From Isachenkonia alkalipeptolytica (GTDB lineage: Bacteria > Bacillota > Clostridia > Peptostreptococcales > T1SED10-28): a DNA stretch of 64,000 nt. The notes below the pieces were generated by a model, which saw nothing but the letters and a program-made list of their open reading frames with translations, was not told the origin of the DNA and made no database searches. Below, piece after piece: positions 53,197 through 62,964 of the stretch. Position 1 is the first letter of the stretch, and each line of letters begins with the position of its first letter. A program made the position numbers and the translations under genes. The DNA lies in assembly GCF_009910325.1 (NCBI RefSeq), contig NZ_SUMG01000011.1, positions 1 through 64,000 of the forward strand, in the 5' to 3' direction.

Positions 53197-55826
53197 CTCA
53201 TTTCCAAATAATTTTTGTACAGTTTTTTTGCATAAGCCATTTCATCTTCTTTTGTGTAAATATAGCCTTGAACCTTTGCTTTTAATACTTCTTTTAAAAT
53301 TCGTTTGAATAAAGGTCCGGGTGTTATACCCAGGGTTAAAAGATCCTGACCGGTGATTATAGTGTTAATGGATTGCAGTTTTAATTTATAGTATAGCAAA
53401 TAGTGTCTTATATCATTGTTTTCACAATCATTATAATAAAAAATAAGCATTTCATCTGTGGCAAACTCTAACAAAGCATACACCTCATAAAGGTCCACAT
53501 TCTCAGACCACAAGATGGAGTATACTCTGTTTTTTTTACGTAAACCCTCGATAATTCCATGGTAAGACTGGCGATAGCTGACATAGTTATTAATAATTTT
53601 GGGTATCAACTCCATAGGAATACCGCTTAGCAGTTGCTGTACAATAATATCAGCATAACGGATATCCTCCCGTTTAATTGTATTAAAGACTTCTAAGGTA
53701 TTAGGAATATTTTCGATCTTTTGAATTTCCTTCATGGAAATGTCCTGTCCCTGATTCAAACTTTTAAAAATATTTAGTTCCTTCATCAACGCTAGGCTGT
53801 TGATGAGATTTTCATCCTTGAAAATCCCATGAATCTCCTCTCTAATTCGATCCTGGCTAAGCTTGTTGATCATATGATCATTTACAGCTTGTAAAATGAA
53901 TTTTTTCGTCTCCTCTTCAATGGAAAAGCCTAGTCTTGAAGCAAATCGGATCGCTCTGAAAATTCTTGTGGGATCTTCAATAAAGCTTAAGTTATAAAGA
54001 GCGCGTATCAAACCATCAGAGAGGTCATCTAAGCCACTAAAATAATCGATTAACTGGTACTCCTTTTCCCCATTAAGTTCTATAGCCATACAGTTGATGG
54101 TAAAGTCTCTTCGGAATAAATCATTCCATATAGTTGATTTTTCAACTTTCGGTAGGGCTGCAGGGTATTCATAGTATTCCCTTCTTGCAGAAACAAAATC
54201 AATATGGGGTTGTTGTGGCAGCTTTACAACAGCGGTTTGAAACTTCTTATGCGTGACCAGACGCCCTTGCAGACGTTTGTTGACTTTTTCAGCAAGTTTA
54301 ATCGCATCCCCTTCTACAACAAAATCCAAATCAAAATTTTTCCGATTTAATAAAAGATCCCTTACAAATCCACCGACGATAAATACCTTTGTGTTTTCTT
54401 CTTTTGCAACCTTTTTAACCACTTCTATAAGGGAGACCATATCTTGGGGCAGGTGATGGATTTTTTCTCGAACATCTAAGAAATCATAGGATTGGTCATA
54501 ATTGGACTTATACCATCGGGGGATGGAATCTCCGTGGATTTGTTGCAAAAGATTGGTCCTTGTGACAATGCCTACGATTTTTTCTCCTTCCATTACCGGT
54601 AGACGACCGATGTTATGTTTAGAGAGAAGCTCATTAATCTCGTTGATGCTGGTACTAGGAGTAATGGTCACCACTTTTTGTTTCATAAAACCTTTAATCG
54701 GTGCATGGGAAAGGTCATGGATCATCGCTTTATCTAAATCAGTCCTGGAGATAATTCCAATCAGTCGATCATTCTTTACAACCGGCATACCTGTATGACC
54801 ATATCTAAGCATTATGCGATTAGCTTTTTCCACTGTCATATCTTCGAGTAAAGTTTTTACCGGATAACTCATAATATCTTTTGCTTTGACTTGAGGAGTG
54901 ATTTTTTCCCTTAATAATTTGAGGATTTTTTCCCTTATTTCCCTAGCAGGCATATTTTTCACCGAAGCAGAACCTGCCCTACGATGACCACCGCCATCAA
55001 AGGCTTCTAAAATCTCAGCTACATTAATATCATCCTCTAGACTTCGTCCAATAACATAGGTTTTCTCTTCCATTTTTGATATGATAAACAGTGCATCGGT
55101 ATTTTTAATATGAGTGATCTTGCTGGCGATATTACTTAAGCCATTTATATATTCATCGTGTTCTGAAAAAGCAAAATACACGTGATATTTTTTCACTTCC
55201 ACCCGTTCTAAGTTTGTCAAGAGGGTCATGAGCAGTTTATCCTGGGTTTCATTGGTAAACTCATATAAGTACTCGTTAACAATATCTAAATCTGCCTGCT
55301 TTCGAAATAGGTAAGCAACCACTTCTGCATCATGGTGAGTTGTGTTTTTAAAAGTCAAACAATTAGTGTCTGCGTAGATACCCAATAAAAAAAGCGTTGC
55401 CTGAAAAGGAGTGATTTCAATATTTTGCTTAATAATCTTTTTTAATAAAATCGTGGTACATGAGCCATAGTATTTGATGACCATTTTCGATGCAGCGATA
55501 CTCTCTTGCGTCGGCTTATGGTGGTCATATATCGTGATATCTAAATCTTTATTTAATAGTTTTTTAAACGGTCCTACCCGATTTTTAGAGTTTGTATCGA
55601 CGATAATTAATGAATCAACGGCTTCAAGGTTGATTTCGCTGTAGCTATAAATTTGCAGGGAATATTTGTAAAGGTTTATAAAGCTCTTAATTTCTTTATC
55701 TAGTTTCCCGGAATACACCAAGAAACCTTCCGGATGCAGAATTTTACTGGCAATCATACTGGAAAGGCCGTCAAAATCTAAATTCTCATGACTGGTTATT
55801 AGCTTAATTGTCACCACATCCTTCAA
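53193..55826 (-). CDS. DHH-DHHA1-CBS-CBS-tRNA nucleotidyltransferase fusion
   Basis: An 877-residue fusion. Residues about 1-310 form a DHH phosphoesterase (SHENLDFDGLSSM, IYDHHKP, DHHA1 motif FDGGGHRRAGSA). Two CBS domains follow (about 315-430). The C-terminal half is a class II polyA-polymerase/CCA-adding enzyme (VFIVGGFVRDLLLNRKNFDLDFVVEGDA near 479, RRDFTINCMA). Such fusions are known in some bacteria, where the nucleotidyltransferase may add only A or do full CCA repair. The TTG start is uncertain; a GTG four codons on is possible. Confidence 0.9.
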   Translation of the reverse strand: MKDVVTIKLITSHENLDFDGLSSMIASKILHPEGFLVYSGKLDKEIKSFINLYKYSLQIYSYSEINLEAVDSLIIVDTNSKNRVGPFKKLLNKDLDITIYDHHKPTQESIAASKMVIKYYGSCTTILLKKIIKQNIEITPFQATLFLLGIYADTNCLTFKNTTHHDAEVVAYLFRKQADLDIVNEYLYEFTNETQDKLLMTLLTNLERVEVKKYHVYFAFSEHDEYINGLSNIASKITHIKNTDALFIISKMEEKTYVIGRSLEDDINVAEILEAFDGGGHRRAGSASVKNMPAREIREKILKLLREKITPQVKAKDIMSYPVKTLLEDMTVEKANRIMLRYGHTGMPVVKNDRLIGIISRTDLDKAMIHDLSHAPIKGFMKQKVVTITPSTSINEINELLSKHNIGRLPVMEGEKIVGIVTRTNLLQQIHGDSIPRWYKSNYDQSYDFLDVREKIHHLPQDMVSLIEVVKKVAKEENTKVFIVGGFVRDLLLNRKNFDLDFVVEGDAIKLAEKVNKRLQGRLVTHKKFQTAVVKLPQQPHIDFVSARREYYEYPAALPKVEKSTIWNDLFRRDFTINCMAIELNGEKEYQLIDYFSGLDDLSDGLIRALYNLSFIEDPTRIFRAIRFASRLGFSIEEETKKFILQAVNDHMINKLSQDRIREEIHGIFKDENLINSLALMKELNIFKSLNQGQDISMKEIQKIENIPNTLEVFNTIKREDIRYADIIVQQLLSGIPMELIPKIINNYVSYRQSYHGIIEGLRKKNRVYSILWSENVDLYEVYALLEFATDEMLIFYYNDCENNDIRHYLLYYKLKLQSINTIITGQDLLTLGITPGPLFKRILKEVLKAKVQGYIYTKEDEMAYAKKLYKNYLEMS

Positions 55827-55841
55827 TTCTATCTACTAAAA

Positions 55842-55869
55842 ATTATAACACATTTCCTATTTTCCACAA
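55842..55869 (-). promoter_or_regulatory. sigma-A promoter of the DHH-CCA operon
   Basis: On the minus strand TTGTGG (55864-55869) and a perfect TATAAT (55842-55847) are 16 bp apart, 16 bp upstream of the fusion gene. Confidence 0.55.
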
Positions 55870-55891
55870 CAATTGCCTGTGAAAAACTATT

Positions 55892-55918
55892 AAAAAAAGA
55901 GGCTATTATAGCCTCTTT
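55892..55918 (-). terminator. intrinsic terminator of the dxs-pdp operon
   Basis: AAAGAGGCTA and TAGCCTCTTT pair around a three-base loop that is the pdp stop codon itself, followed by seven T on the minus strand. Confidence 0.85.
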
Positions 55919-57231
55919 TCCTCATTTTCTGTTACAACACCGTGTATGATTTTTCGAGGTTTTTTTTCTGCATCGGATATATACACGGATTCTTGTAATA
56001 GTTCAAGGGCTCCATCAAGTTTATCTTTATCATTGTAAAAAACAGTTATTACTGTTTCACCTTTGTTTACATAGTCCCCAATTTTCTTTTCAAGTTGTAA
56101 TCCAACTTTGTGGTCGATTTTTGTAGATTTATCTAAACGACCGGCTCCAAGGGTTAAGGCGGATTTTCCTAATAACTCTGCATCCAATCGGTGGATATAA
56201 CCTTCTGACAAAGCTTTATACTCGTATATATCTTGAGTTTGATGGAGTAATTCCGGTTGTTCTATGAACTTTATGTCGCCTCCTTGACTTTGTACAAAGG
56301 ACTTAAAAACATCTAAGGCTTTCCCATTATCGATAACTTCTTGTATTTTTTCCATTCCCTCATCTAAACTTCCAACTTTTTCTGCAAGCAATAACATATA
56401 ACTTCCTAGATAGTGACAAAGCTCTAATAGATCCTTTGAACCTTCTCCCTGAAGCAACTCAATGGCTTCACGGACTTCGATACCGTTACCAATGGTATTG
56501 CCTAAGGGTTGTTCCATGTCCGTTACAACAGCCACCGTGTTTTTACCTACACCATTACCAATGTCCACCATAGCTCTACCAAGTTCAAAGGCCTGGTCAA
56601 TATCTTTCATGAAAGCGCCACTTCCGGTTTTTACATCTAATACGATGCGATCAGCTCCAGAAGCCAGTTTTTTACTCATTACGCTGCTGGCGATCAGCGA
56701 GATGTTATCAATGGTGGCAGTTACATCTCGAAGGGCGTAAAGTTTTTTGTCTGCCGGGGCCAAATCTTTCGTCTGCCCTCCTAAGGAGAACTTAATACTA
56801 TTTACTTGGTCAGCAAATTTTTTTATTGTTAAATCCGCCGAAAACCCTTGTATCGCTTCAAGTTTATCAATTGTCCCCCCGGTATGTCCTAGCCCTCGGC
56901 CTGAAAGTTTGGCCACAGGAACATTGTTTGCGGCAACTAAGGCCCCTAGAGCAATCGTGGTTTTATCCCCTACCCCGCCGGTGCTATGCTTATCCACTTT
57001 AAGCCCTTTGATCATAGACAGATCAATGGTCTCTCCGGAGTTAATGATTGCATTGGTTAAGTTTACGGTTTCCGCTTTGTTCATTCCTTTAAAATAGATA
57101 GCCATTAATAGAGCACTCATTTGATAGTCGGGGATCCGTTCGTTGTTATAACCCTCTACAAAGTATTTAATTTCTTCCTTGCTTAACTCTTCACCGTTTC
57201 TCTTTTTGTAAAGTATATCGATCATTTCCAT
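55906..57231 (-). CDS. pdp: pyrimidine-nucleoside phosphorylase
   Basis: It splits uridine, thymidine and deoxyuridine to base and (deoxy)ribose-1-phosphate, the substrate of the mutase encoded just upstream. The 441-residue protein carries the family signature SGRGLGHTGGTIDKLEAI near 113-130 and KHSTGGVGDKTT near 82-93. Its stop codon is inside the terminator loop. Confidence 0.96.
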   Translation of the reverse strand: MEMIDILYKKRNGEELSKEEIKYFVEGYNNERIPDYQMSALLMAIYFKGMNKAETVNLTNAIINSGETIDLSMIKGLKVDKHSTGGVGDKTTIALGALVAANNVPVAKLSGRGLGHTGGTIDKLEAIQGFSADLTIKKFADQVNSIKFSLGGQTKDLAPADKKLYALRDVTATIDNISLIASSVMSKKLASGADRIVLDVKTGSGAFMKDIDQAFELGRAMVDIGNGVGKNTVAVVTDMEQPLGNTIGNGIEVREAIELLQGEGSKDLLELCHYLGSYMLLLAEKVGSLDEGMEKIQEVIDNGKALDVFKSFVQSQGGDIKFIEQPELLHQTQDIYEYKALSEGYIHRLDAELLGKSALTLGAGRLDKSTKIDHKVGLQLEKKIGDYVNKGETVITVFYNDKDKLDGALELLQESVYISDAEKKPRKIIHGVVTENEEKRL

Positions 57232-57254
57232 TTCATTATCACCTCTTATACAAT

Positions 57255-58427
57255 CTACTTCAGTATATTATCTGCAAAGCTTTTACCATTCTTGGGTTTT
57301 TCTATTTTAAGCAAGTCAGAAATAGTCGCCGCAATATCGGAAAATGATTTTCTAGTCCCTAGATCTGTTCCTTGTTTTATAGTCTGCCCGTAAATCAGTA
57401 GTGGAACGTATTCTCTTGTATGATCGGTTCCTTGATAAGTTGGATCATTCCCATGATCAGCCGTAATTATAAGTACGTCCGTTTCTTTTAAAGTGTTTAA
57501 CAAATCCGGCAAGTGTTTGTTTACCTCTTCAAGAGCTTCTTTATAACCCTTGGTATCTCTCCGATGACCAAATTTCGAATCAAAATCCACAAGATTTGTA
57601 AAAATGATTCCTTGCGTATTTTCTTTAATGGCTTCGATCGTTTTATCGATTCCCTGTAGATTACTTTTGGAAGTTATTTTCTTACTAATGCCTTGACCGT
57701 TATAAATGTCATCGATTTTCCCTATACCTATTACATCGTATCCTCCATCTAAAGTGTAATCCAAGATTGTTTTCTCTTGGGGGGATAAGGAAAGATCCCT
57801 TCGGTTTGCTGTTCGTTCAAAGGAGCCTAAACTTCCGATAAAGGGTCTCGCAATAATTCTAGCTACAGCATGTTTACCTGTCATAATATCTCTTGCTATT
57901 TCACACATTTCGTAAAGTTCTTTGATGGGAATTACTTCTTCATGAGCGGCGATTTGAAAAACACTGTCCGCGGAAGTATAGACAATCGGATTTTTTGTTC
58001 TAAGATGTTCCTCACCGAGCTCTTCGATGATCTTTGTTCCTGAAGCCGGCTTGTTTCCAATTCCTTTTTTACCGGTGCGTTTTTCAAACTCATCCATTAT
58101 TTCCTTGGGAAATCCATTAGGATAGGTTTTGAAAGGTTCATCCAAGTGAATTCCTGCGATTTCCCAATGACCCGTAGTGGTATCTTTGCCGTTGGAATAT
58201 TCCATTGCACGGCCATAGGCGGCTTGGGGATCTTTTTTTTCCGGGAGATAATCAATACCCTCTATATTCCCAAGACCTAATTCTAAAAAATGATTTAAAT
58301 TAATGTCGGGGTGAACTTCAAAAAGATTTCCTAGGGTATTAGCGCCTTCACTGTTGAAATTCTTTGCATCGGGAAGTGCTCCAATTCCAACACTGTCTAA
58401 TATGAGTAAAACGATTCGATTAACCAA
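57255..58427 (-). CDS. deoB: phosphopentomutase
   Basis: It converts (deoxy)ribose-1-phosphate to the 5-phosphate in nucleoside salvage. The 390-residue alkaline-phosphatase-superfamily protein has VLLILDSVGIGALPDA near 6-21 (metal aspartate), the phosphorylated threonine region GKDTTTGHWE near 80-89 and ITADHGNDPTYQGTDHTRE with the C-terminal metal ligands. It lies 23 bases before pdp. Confidence 0.96.
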   Translation of the reverse strand: MVNRIVLLILDSVGIGALPDAKNFNSEGANTLGNLFEVHPDINLNHFLELGLGNIEGIDYLPEKKDPQAAYGRAMEYSNGKDTTTGHWEIAGIHLDEPFKTYPNGFPKEIMDEFEKRTGKKGIGNKPASGTKIIEELGEEHLRTKNPIVYTSADSVFQIAAHEEVIPIKELYEMCEIARDIMTGKHAVARIIARPFIGSLGSFERTANRRDLSLSPQEKTILDYTLDGGYDVIGIGKIDDIYNGQGISKKITSKSNLQGIDKTIEAIKENTQGIIFTNLVDFDSKFGHRRDTKGYKEALEEVNKHLPDLLNTLKETDVLIITADHGNDPTYQGTDHTREYVPLLIYGQTIKQGTDLGTRKSFSDIAATISDLLKIEKPKNGKSFADNILK

Positions 58428-58456
58428 TACAATCCCTCCTTTATTAATCCCGCGTA

Positions 58457-59338
58457 TTAAGCCCGCGGATGACTTTTTAAATATACATCTTTAATTTTAT
58501 TTTTCTTAAAATCAATATACATTTGGGTCGTTGCTAAGGCAGAATGTCCAAGCATTTCCTGTACTGATTTGAGATCTGCCCCATTATCGATTAAATGAAT
58601 GGCAAAAGAGTGTCTTAAGGTATGGGGAGTAATCGACTTACTGATGTTCATCGTCTTTGTATATCCCTTGATAATCTTCCAAAAACCTTGTCGGGACAAT
58701 CTTTTACCGGAATAATTCAGGAACAATGATTTTTCCTCTTCGTTTTTCAAGAAATCCTTTCTTTCGTGGATTATGTAGGATTTTAATGCCTCTAGTGCAT
58801 GTTTGCCCATAGGGATCGTACGATCCTTATTTCCATTGCAACAACGGATATACTCCATTTCTAAATCTACATCTTCTATATCTAAAGAGATTAATTCGGA
58901 AACTCGAATACCGGTAGCATAAAGAATTTCAAGCATGGCTTTGTCGCGAATGCCTTTTTTAGTGTCTAATTGAGGTTGCATCATTAATTGGTTAACCTCT
59001 TCCAAAGAAAGTACTTCAGGGATTTTTTTGAATGCTTTGGGTCCACTAATTTCGTCCATAGGATTTTGTCTAAGAAACTGATTTTTGCATAAATAGTCAT
59101 AGAATTTTCGAATTGAAACAATGTATCGAGATATAGAAGAACTGGACTTACTATCTTTTTGCAACTTCAGCAAATAGGAAAGGATGGTGGTATGATTTGT
59201 TAAACTGAATTCTTCGATGTTTTGTTCTTTCAAAAAGTAATAATATTTTTTCAAATCCCGTTCATATGACTTTATCGTATTTTGAGCAAGGTTTTTTTCC
59301 TGTAAGTACATAATGTAATCTTGTAATATATGCTCCAT
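58457..59338 (-). CDS. xerD: tyrosine recombinase XerD
   Basis: A 293-residue chromosome-dimer resolvase. The active-site set is visible: arginine in ATGIRVSELISL, lysine in NGNKDRTIP, HTLRHSFAIHL, histidine in LGHSALATTQ and tyrosine in TTQMYI. Length and position beside nudF and spo0A match the Firmicutes xerD. AAAGGAA precedes the ATG. Confidence 0.93.
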   Translation of the reverse strand: MEHILQDYIMYLQEKNLAQNTIKSYERDLKKYYYFLKEQNIEEFSLTNHTTILSYLLKLQKDSKSSSSISRYIVSIRKFYDYLCKNQFLRQNPMDEISGPKAFKKIPEVLSLEEVNQLMMQPQLDTKKGIRDKAMLEILYATGIRVSELISLDIEDVDLEMEYIRCCNGNKDRTIPMGKHALEALKSYIIHERKDFLKNEEEKSLFLNYSGKRLSRQGFWKIIKGYTKTMNISKSITPHTLRHSFAIHLIDNGADLKSVQEMLGHSALATTQMYIDFKKNKIKDVYLKSHPRA

Positions 59339-59352
59339 ATAGCAATTCCTTT

Positions 59353-59883
59353 CTATCGGGTTTCTTTAGCTAGTAAAATAGCCAAAATTGTTTTACTGTC
59401 CTTAATCTCTCCGTTACTAATTTTCTCAAGAGCGGTTTCAAAAGAGATTTCAATAATCTCAATATACTCATCTTCATCCGGTTCAGCGGTACCTTTACAT
59501 AAGCTTTTCGCTTCAAATAGATAAATTTCTTCATTGGAAAAGCCCGGACTTGTGTAGAATTGAGCTACGGCATTAAAATCATTGGCCTCATAACCTGTTT
59601 CCTCTTTAAATTCTCGCTTTGCACAGGCTTCAGGATCTTCCTTAGGTTCCATTTTTCCGGCGGGAATTTCTATAAGAAACTCGTCCACAGCCTTACGATA
59701 CTGTTTTACTAAGACAACCTGCCCCTTGTCATTGATTCCAATAATTCCTACAGCTCCGGAATGCTCCACAATTTCACGCTTTGAATATTTTTTATCCGGA
59801 AGCTCGACGGTGTCAACTCTTAAATTAATGACCTTCCCTTCATAGATTCTTTCGCTTTTTAAGGTTTCTTCTTGTCTCTTCAT
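59353..59883 (-). CDS. nudF: ADP-ribose pyrophosphatase (Nudix)
   Basis: The 176-residue hydrolase has a full Nudix box, GKMEPKEDPEACAKREFKEETG near 75-96 (given as ends only: GKMEP to EETGY), within the ADP-ribose pyrophosphatase subgroup. It splits ADP-ribose to AMP and ribose-5-phosphate, fitting the pentose-phosphate salvage genes downstream. It lies 14 bases before xerD. Confidence 0.92.
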   Translation of the reverse strand: MKRQEETLKSERIYEGKVINLRVDTVELPDKKYSKREIVEHSGAVGIIGINDKGQVVLVKQYRKAVDEFLIEIPAGKMEPKEDPEACAKREFKEETGYEANDFNAVAQFYTSPGFSNEEIYLFEAKSLCKGTAEPDEDEYIEIIEISFETALEKISNGEIKDSKTILAILLAKETR

Positions 59884-59920
59884 TATTCCCTCCCCTTAAT
59901 TGTGTCTAAAAAAGTTTAAA

Positions 59921-60700
59921 TTATCGCTGTGATCGAATTTTATCAGCGAGAACTGCAATAAATTCCGAGTTGGTAGGCTTCTTGTTGTTTTTTTTGAATT
60001 TTGGCAAATGTTCTAAAAACTCTTTAATTTTTTCTGATTCTCCTTGATTCCATGTTACTTCAATAGAGTGGCGAATGGCCCGTTCTACACGACTTGGAGT
60101 TGTATCAAACTGTCTTGCCAGGCCCGGGTAAAGTTCCTTCGTGACTGCGTTCAAGTATTCCGGTTTTTTTGCTACCATGATAATTGCTTCTTTTAAATAG
60201 GAATAGCCTTTAATATGAGCCGGAACACCAAGAGTGTGGATCAACTCCGATGCCATCTTTTCAATGTTTTTAATCTCTTCCTGAGTGAGGTTCATGGACT
60301 GCTTGGGATTTTCGTATGAAAGTAATTCTTCTTTCGATTCTCTGATTCTTTTTAAGAAAAACTCGAAGTCGAAAGGCTTTATAATATAATAATCCGCCCC
60401 AAGCTGTATGGCTTTTTTTGTGACTTTATCCTGTCCTACGGCAGATAGCATAATAGTATAGGGTTTTTCTTTTTTTTGATTGATTTCTTCTAAAACACCC
60501 AATCCATCTAAATGGGGCATTATAATATCAAGTATCAGGACTTTGGGTTTTTCCGTTTCTAAAAGTTTTAAAGCCTCTAATCCATCGTTAGCTATACCTA
60601 TGACCTCAATGTCTTCCTGTTTATCTAAAAACTCTTCTAAAATGTTGCAAAATTCTTCATTATCATCTGCAATAGCAACAGTTATCTTGTTTTTATGCAA
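59921..60700 (-). CDS. spo0A: sporulation master regulator Spo0A
   Basis: A 259-residue response regulator: the receiver domain has the acidic pair D12-D13, phospho-acceptor D58 (VLILDIIMPHLDG) and the KPFDFE lysine. The C-terminal Spo0A DNA-binding domain contains TPSRVERAIRHSIEV and ends SEFIAVLADKIR. The frame continues upstream to 60787 without a ribosome binding site; the TTG at 60700 behind AAGGGGG is the start. It follows recN after 55 bases with no spoIVB between. Confidence 0.95.
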   Translation of the reverse strand: MHKNKITVAIADDNEEFCNILEEFLDKQEDIEVIGIANDGLEALKLLETEKPKVLILDIIMPHLDGLGVLEEINQKKEKPYTIMLSAVGQDKVTKKAIQLGADYYIIKPFDFEFFLKRIRESKEELLSYENPKQSMNLTQEEIKNIEKMASELIHTLGVPAHIKGYSYLKEAIIMVAKKPEYLNAVTKELYPGLARQFDTTPSRVERAIRHSIEVTWNQGESEKIKEFLEHLPKFKKNNKKPTNSEFIAVLADKIRSQR

Positions 60701-60755
60701 TTTATTTCCCCCTTTTAAAAATGTATGCCTCAAATATAAAAAGCAATCTTTATGT

Positions 60756-62447
60756 CTAGCTTCTAATCTTGAGTAACTCCTCCGCATGCTTCAATGTGAT
60801 GGCTGTAGATGTGCCCCCTAAGAGTCTACCAATTTCTTCAATACGACCATCATTCCCTAGTTCTTGTAAATAAGTGGTGTTATGACCTCTATGGGTTTCT
60901 TTGTAAATTTTATAATGCAAAGACCCTCTTGCGGCGATCTGAGGTAAGTGGGTGATACAAATTACTTGACGATTAGTGGAGATTCCTTCCAACTTATCTC
61001 CTACCAAATTCGCAGTTTCTCCACTGATTCCAGTATCAATTTCATCAAAGATCATACAGGAGATTTTATCGATGTCTGCAAGCAAAGACTTCAAGGCTAA
61101 CATTACCCTGGAGATTTCCCCCCCTGAAGCAATTTTGGCTAAAGATTTCGGTACTTCTCCGGGATTGGTTTTAATTAGAAACTCCACAGCGTCGAAACCT
61201 TTTCGGTTAAAACTCTGAATAAGATTTAAATCCTCTCCATCTTTTGACGCTATTGCAACTTTAAAACTACCATGGGGAATGTTTAGTTCCTGTAATGTTG
61301 ATGATACTTTCTTTTCCAGGATTTTTGCAGTTTCTACGCGCCTTTTATGTAACGCCGATGCTAGCGAATTTAATACTTCAGACTTCTTCTGTAGTTTTTT
61401 CGAAATCTTTTCAATTCGTTCTTTGCTATTGATCAAACCATCCAACTCTTCTTTGGATTTTTGATAATAGGTTAAAACATCTTCTATGCTAGGGCCATAT
61501 TTCCGTTTCATGTCATTGATATACGCAATTCGTTGGTTCAAACGGTCTAAATCTTCCGTAGGAAATTCAATGTTTTCGAAGTACTGACGGATTTCCCTTG
61601 AAACATCTTCCAGTTGAAACTGTATTTCTTCTAGTTGATTGCTGAAATTTTTAATTTGCGGATCAAATTTGTCAACAGTATGAAATTCTTCAACTGTTTT
61701 AGAGACCAAATCCATTACTGAATTCGCATTTCTGAGATTATACAAGTTCTCATAACCTTTACCCATGACCTCATATATTTTCTCGCTATTAGCTAAAACA
61801 TTATAATCCTGCATTAAAACCTCTTCTTCCCCATCTTTCAATTCAGCAGATTCAATTTCTTCTATATGAAAACGTAATAAATCTATTTGTCTTTCTCGAT
61901 CCCGGTCATCTATGGACAAATTATTTTTTTCTTGTTGAAGCATTTGAAATTCTTCATAATGGGTAAGAAAGTCTTTTCGAAGGCTTTTCATTTCCTCCCC
62001 AGCATAGTCATCTAAAATATCAATATGGTTTTGTTTGTTGAGTAGAGACTGGTGGTTATGCTGTCCATGGATATCGATCAAGTTATCTGCAAGGTTTTTC
62101 ACCGTGGTATTGGTTACAATAGAACCGTTTATTCGACTTACACTCCTACCGGATTTCAACAATTCTCTAGATAATACTATAATCTCTTCATCAGTATTTA
62201 ATCCAAGACTGGTAAGCAGATCTTCTACTAAGGGGTTTTTTAAAAAGACCGATTGCAAATAAGTGTTTTCCCCTTTGCTTCGAATATGATCTTTGTCTGC
62301 ACGTTCTCCTAGGGTTAATTTAATTGCATTAATAATGATGGATTTCCCTACCCCAGTTTCTCCAGTCAGAATATTTAGCCCATCATCAAACCGTATATGC
62401 AAATGATCAATTAAAGCAAAATTTTTGATTTCCAGTTCCATTAACAT
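60756..62447 (-). CDS. recN: DNA repair protein RecN
   Basis: The 563-residue SMC-like ATPase acts in double-strand-break repair. Walker A GETGVGKSIIINAIKL is near 29-44, followed by long coiled coils (about 150-380), the ABC signature IASGGEISRVMLALKSLL and Walker B MIFDEIDTGISG. The ATG at 62447 has an 8-base spacer from AGGAG; an ATG at 62453 is too close. It follows argR after 25 bases. Confidence 0.96.
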   Translation of the reverse strand: MLMELEIKNFALIDHLHIRFDDGLNILTGETGVGKSIIINAIKLTLGERADKDHIRSKGENTYLQSVFLKNPLVEDLLTSLGLNTDEEIIVLSRELLKSGRSVSRINGSIVTNTTVKNLADNLIDIHGQHNHQSLLNKQNHIDILDDYAGEEMKSLRKDFLTHYEEFQMLQQEKNNLSIDDRDRERQIDLLRFHIEEIESAELKDGEEEVLMQDYNVLANSEKIYEVMGKGYENLYNLRNANSVMDLVSKTVEEFHTVDKFDPQIKNFSNQLEEIQFQLEDVSREIRQYFENIEFPTEDLDRLNQRIAYINDMKRKYGPSIEDVLTYYQKSKEELDGLINSKERIEKISKKLQKKSEVLNSLASALHKRRVETAKILEKKVSSTLQELNIPHGSFKVAIASKDGEDLNLIQSFNRKGFDAVEFLIKTNPGEVPKSLAKIASGGEISRVMLALKSLLADIDKISCMIFDEIDTGISGETANLVGDKLEGISTNRQVICITHLPQIAARGSLHYKIYKETHRGHNTTYLQELGNDGRIEEIGRLLGGTSTAITLKHAEELLKIRS

Positions 62448-62472
62448 ATCCATATCTCCTTTGGGAAAAATA

Positions 62473-62922
62473 TTATTGCATAAGACTTCTAAACTTATCT
62501 TTTATTTCGTCTACACTCTTTTCATCTCGTATCAGAACAAAGATCGTGTCATCACCGGCTATGGTACCGACAATTTCTTCATAGTTGATAGCATCAATAG
62601 TAGAGGCTGCAGCTTGTCCAGCGCCAGAAAGTGTTTTAAGTACCAAGATATTCCCTGCATGATCAATCGACAAAATGGAATCTCTAAAGAGGCGCATGAG
62701 ACGATCAGATAAAATCGTATTTTGATTTTCTAAGGTGGCGTATTTATACCGTCCGTTCTTTGAAAGAGATTTTATTAATCGAAGTTCCTTAATATCTCTA
62801 GAAACTGTGGCTTGAGTAACCTTTAAACCCATTTTCTTAAGTTCTTCAGATAATTCTTCCTGGGTTTCAATTTCTTTGTTTTTTATTATTTCTAGAATTT
62901 TTGCTTGCCGTGTATATTTCAT
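62473..62922 (-). CDS. argR: arginine repressor/activator ArgR
   Basis: A 149-residue hexameric regulator: the N-terminal winged helix contains [18 protein letters not shown] near 34-51, and the C-terminal arginine-binding domain has [15 protein letters not shown] near 119-133. It senses arginine and controls its synthesis or breakdown, so it may indirectly affect ornithine supply. Its place between tlyA and recN is the standard Firmicutes order. Confidence 0.96.
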   Translation of the reverse strand: MKYTRQAKILEIIKNKEIETQEELSEELKKMGLKVTQATVSRDIKELRLIKSLSKNGRYKYATLENQNTILSDRLMRLFRDSILSIDHAGNILVLKTLSGAGQAAASTIDAINYEEIVGTIAGDDTIFVLIRDEKSVDEIKDKFRSLMQ

Positions 62923-62964
62923 AATGCCCCCCCAATGATCAGTGATTTTTATTTGGTAAAGAGA

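Noticed and set aside
60701-60787. 29-codon N-terminal extension of spo0A overlapping the end of recN
   Set aside because: The receiver domain begins at the TTG at 60700 behind AAGGGGG; the extension is not part of the family.
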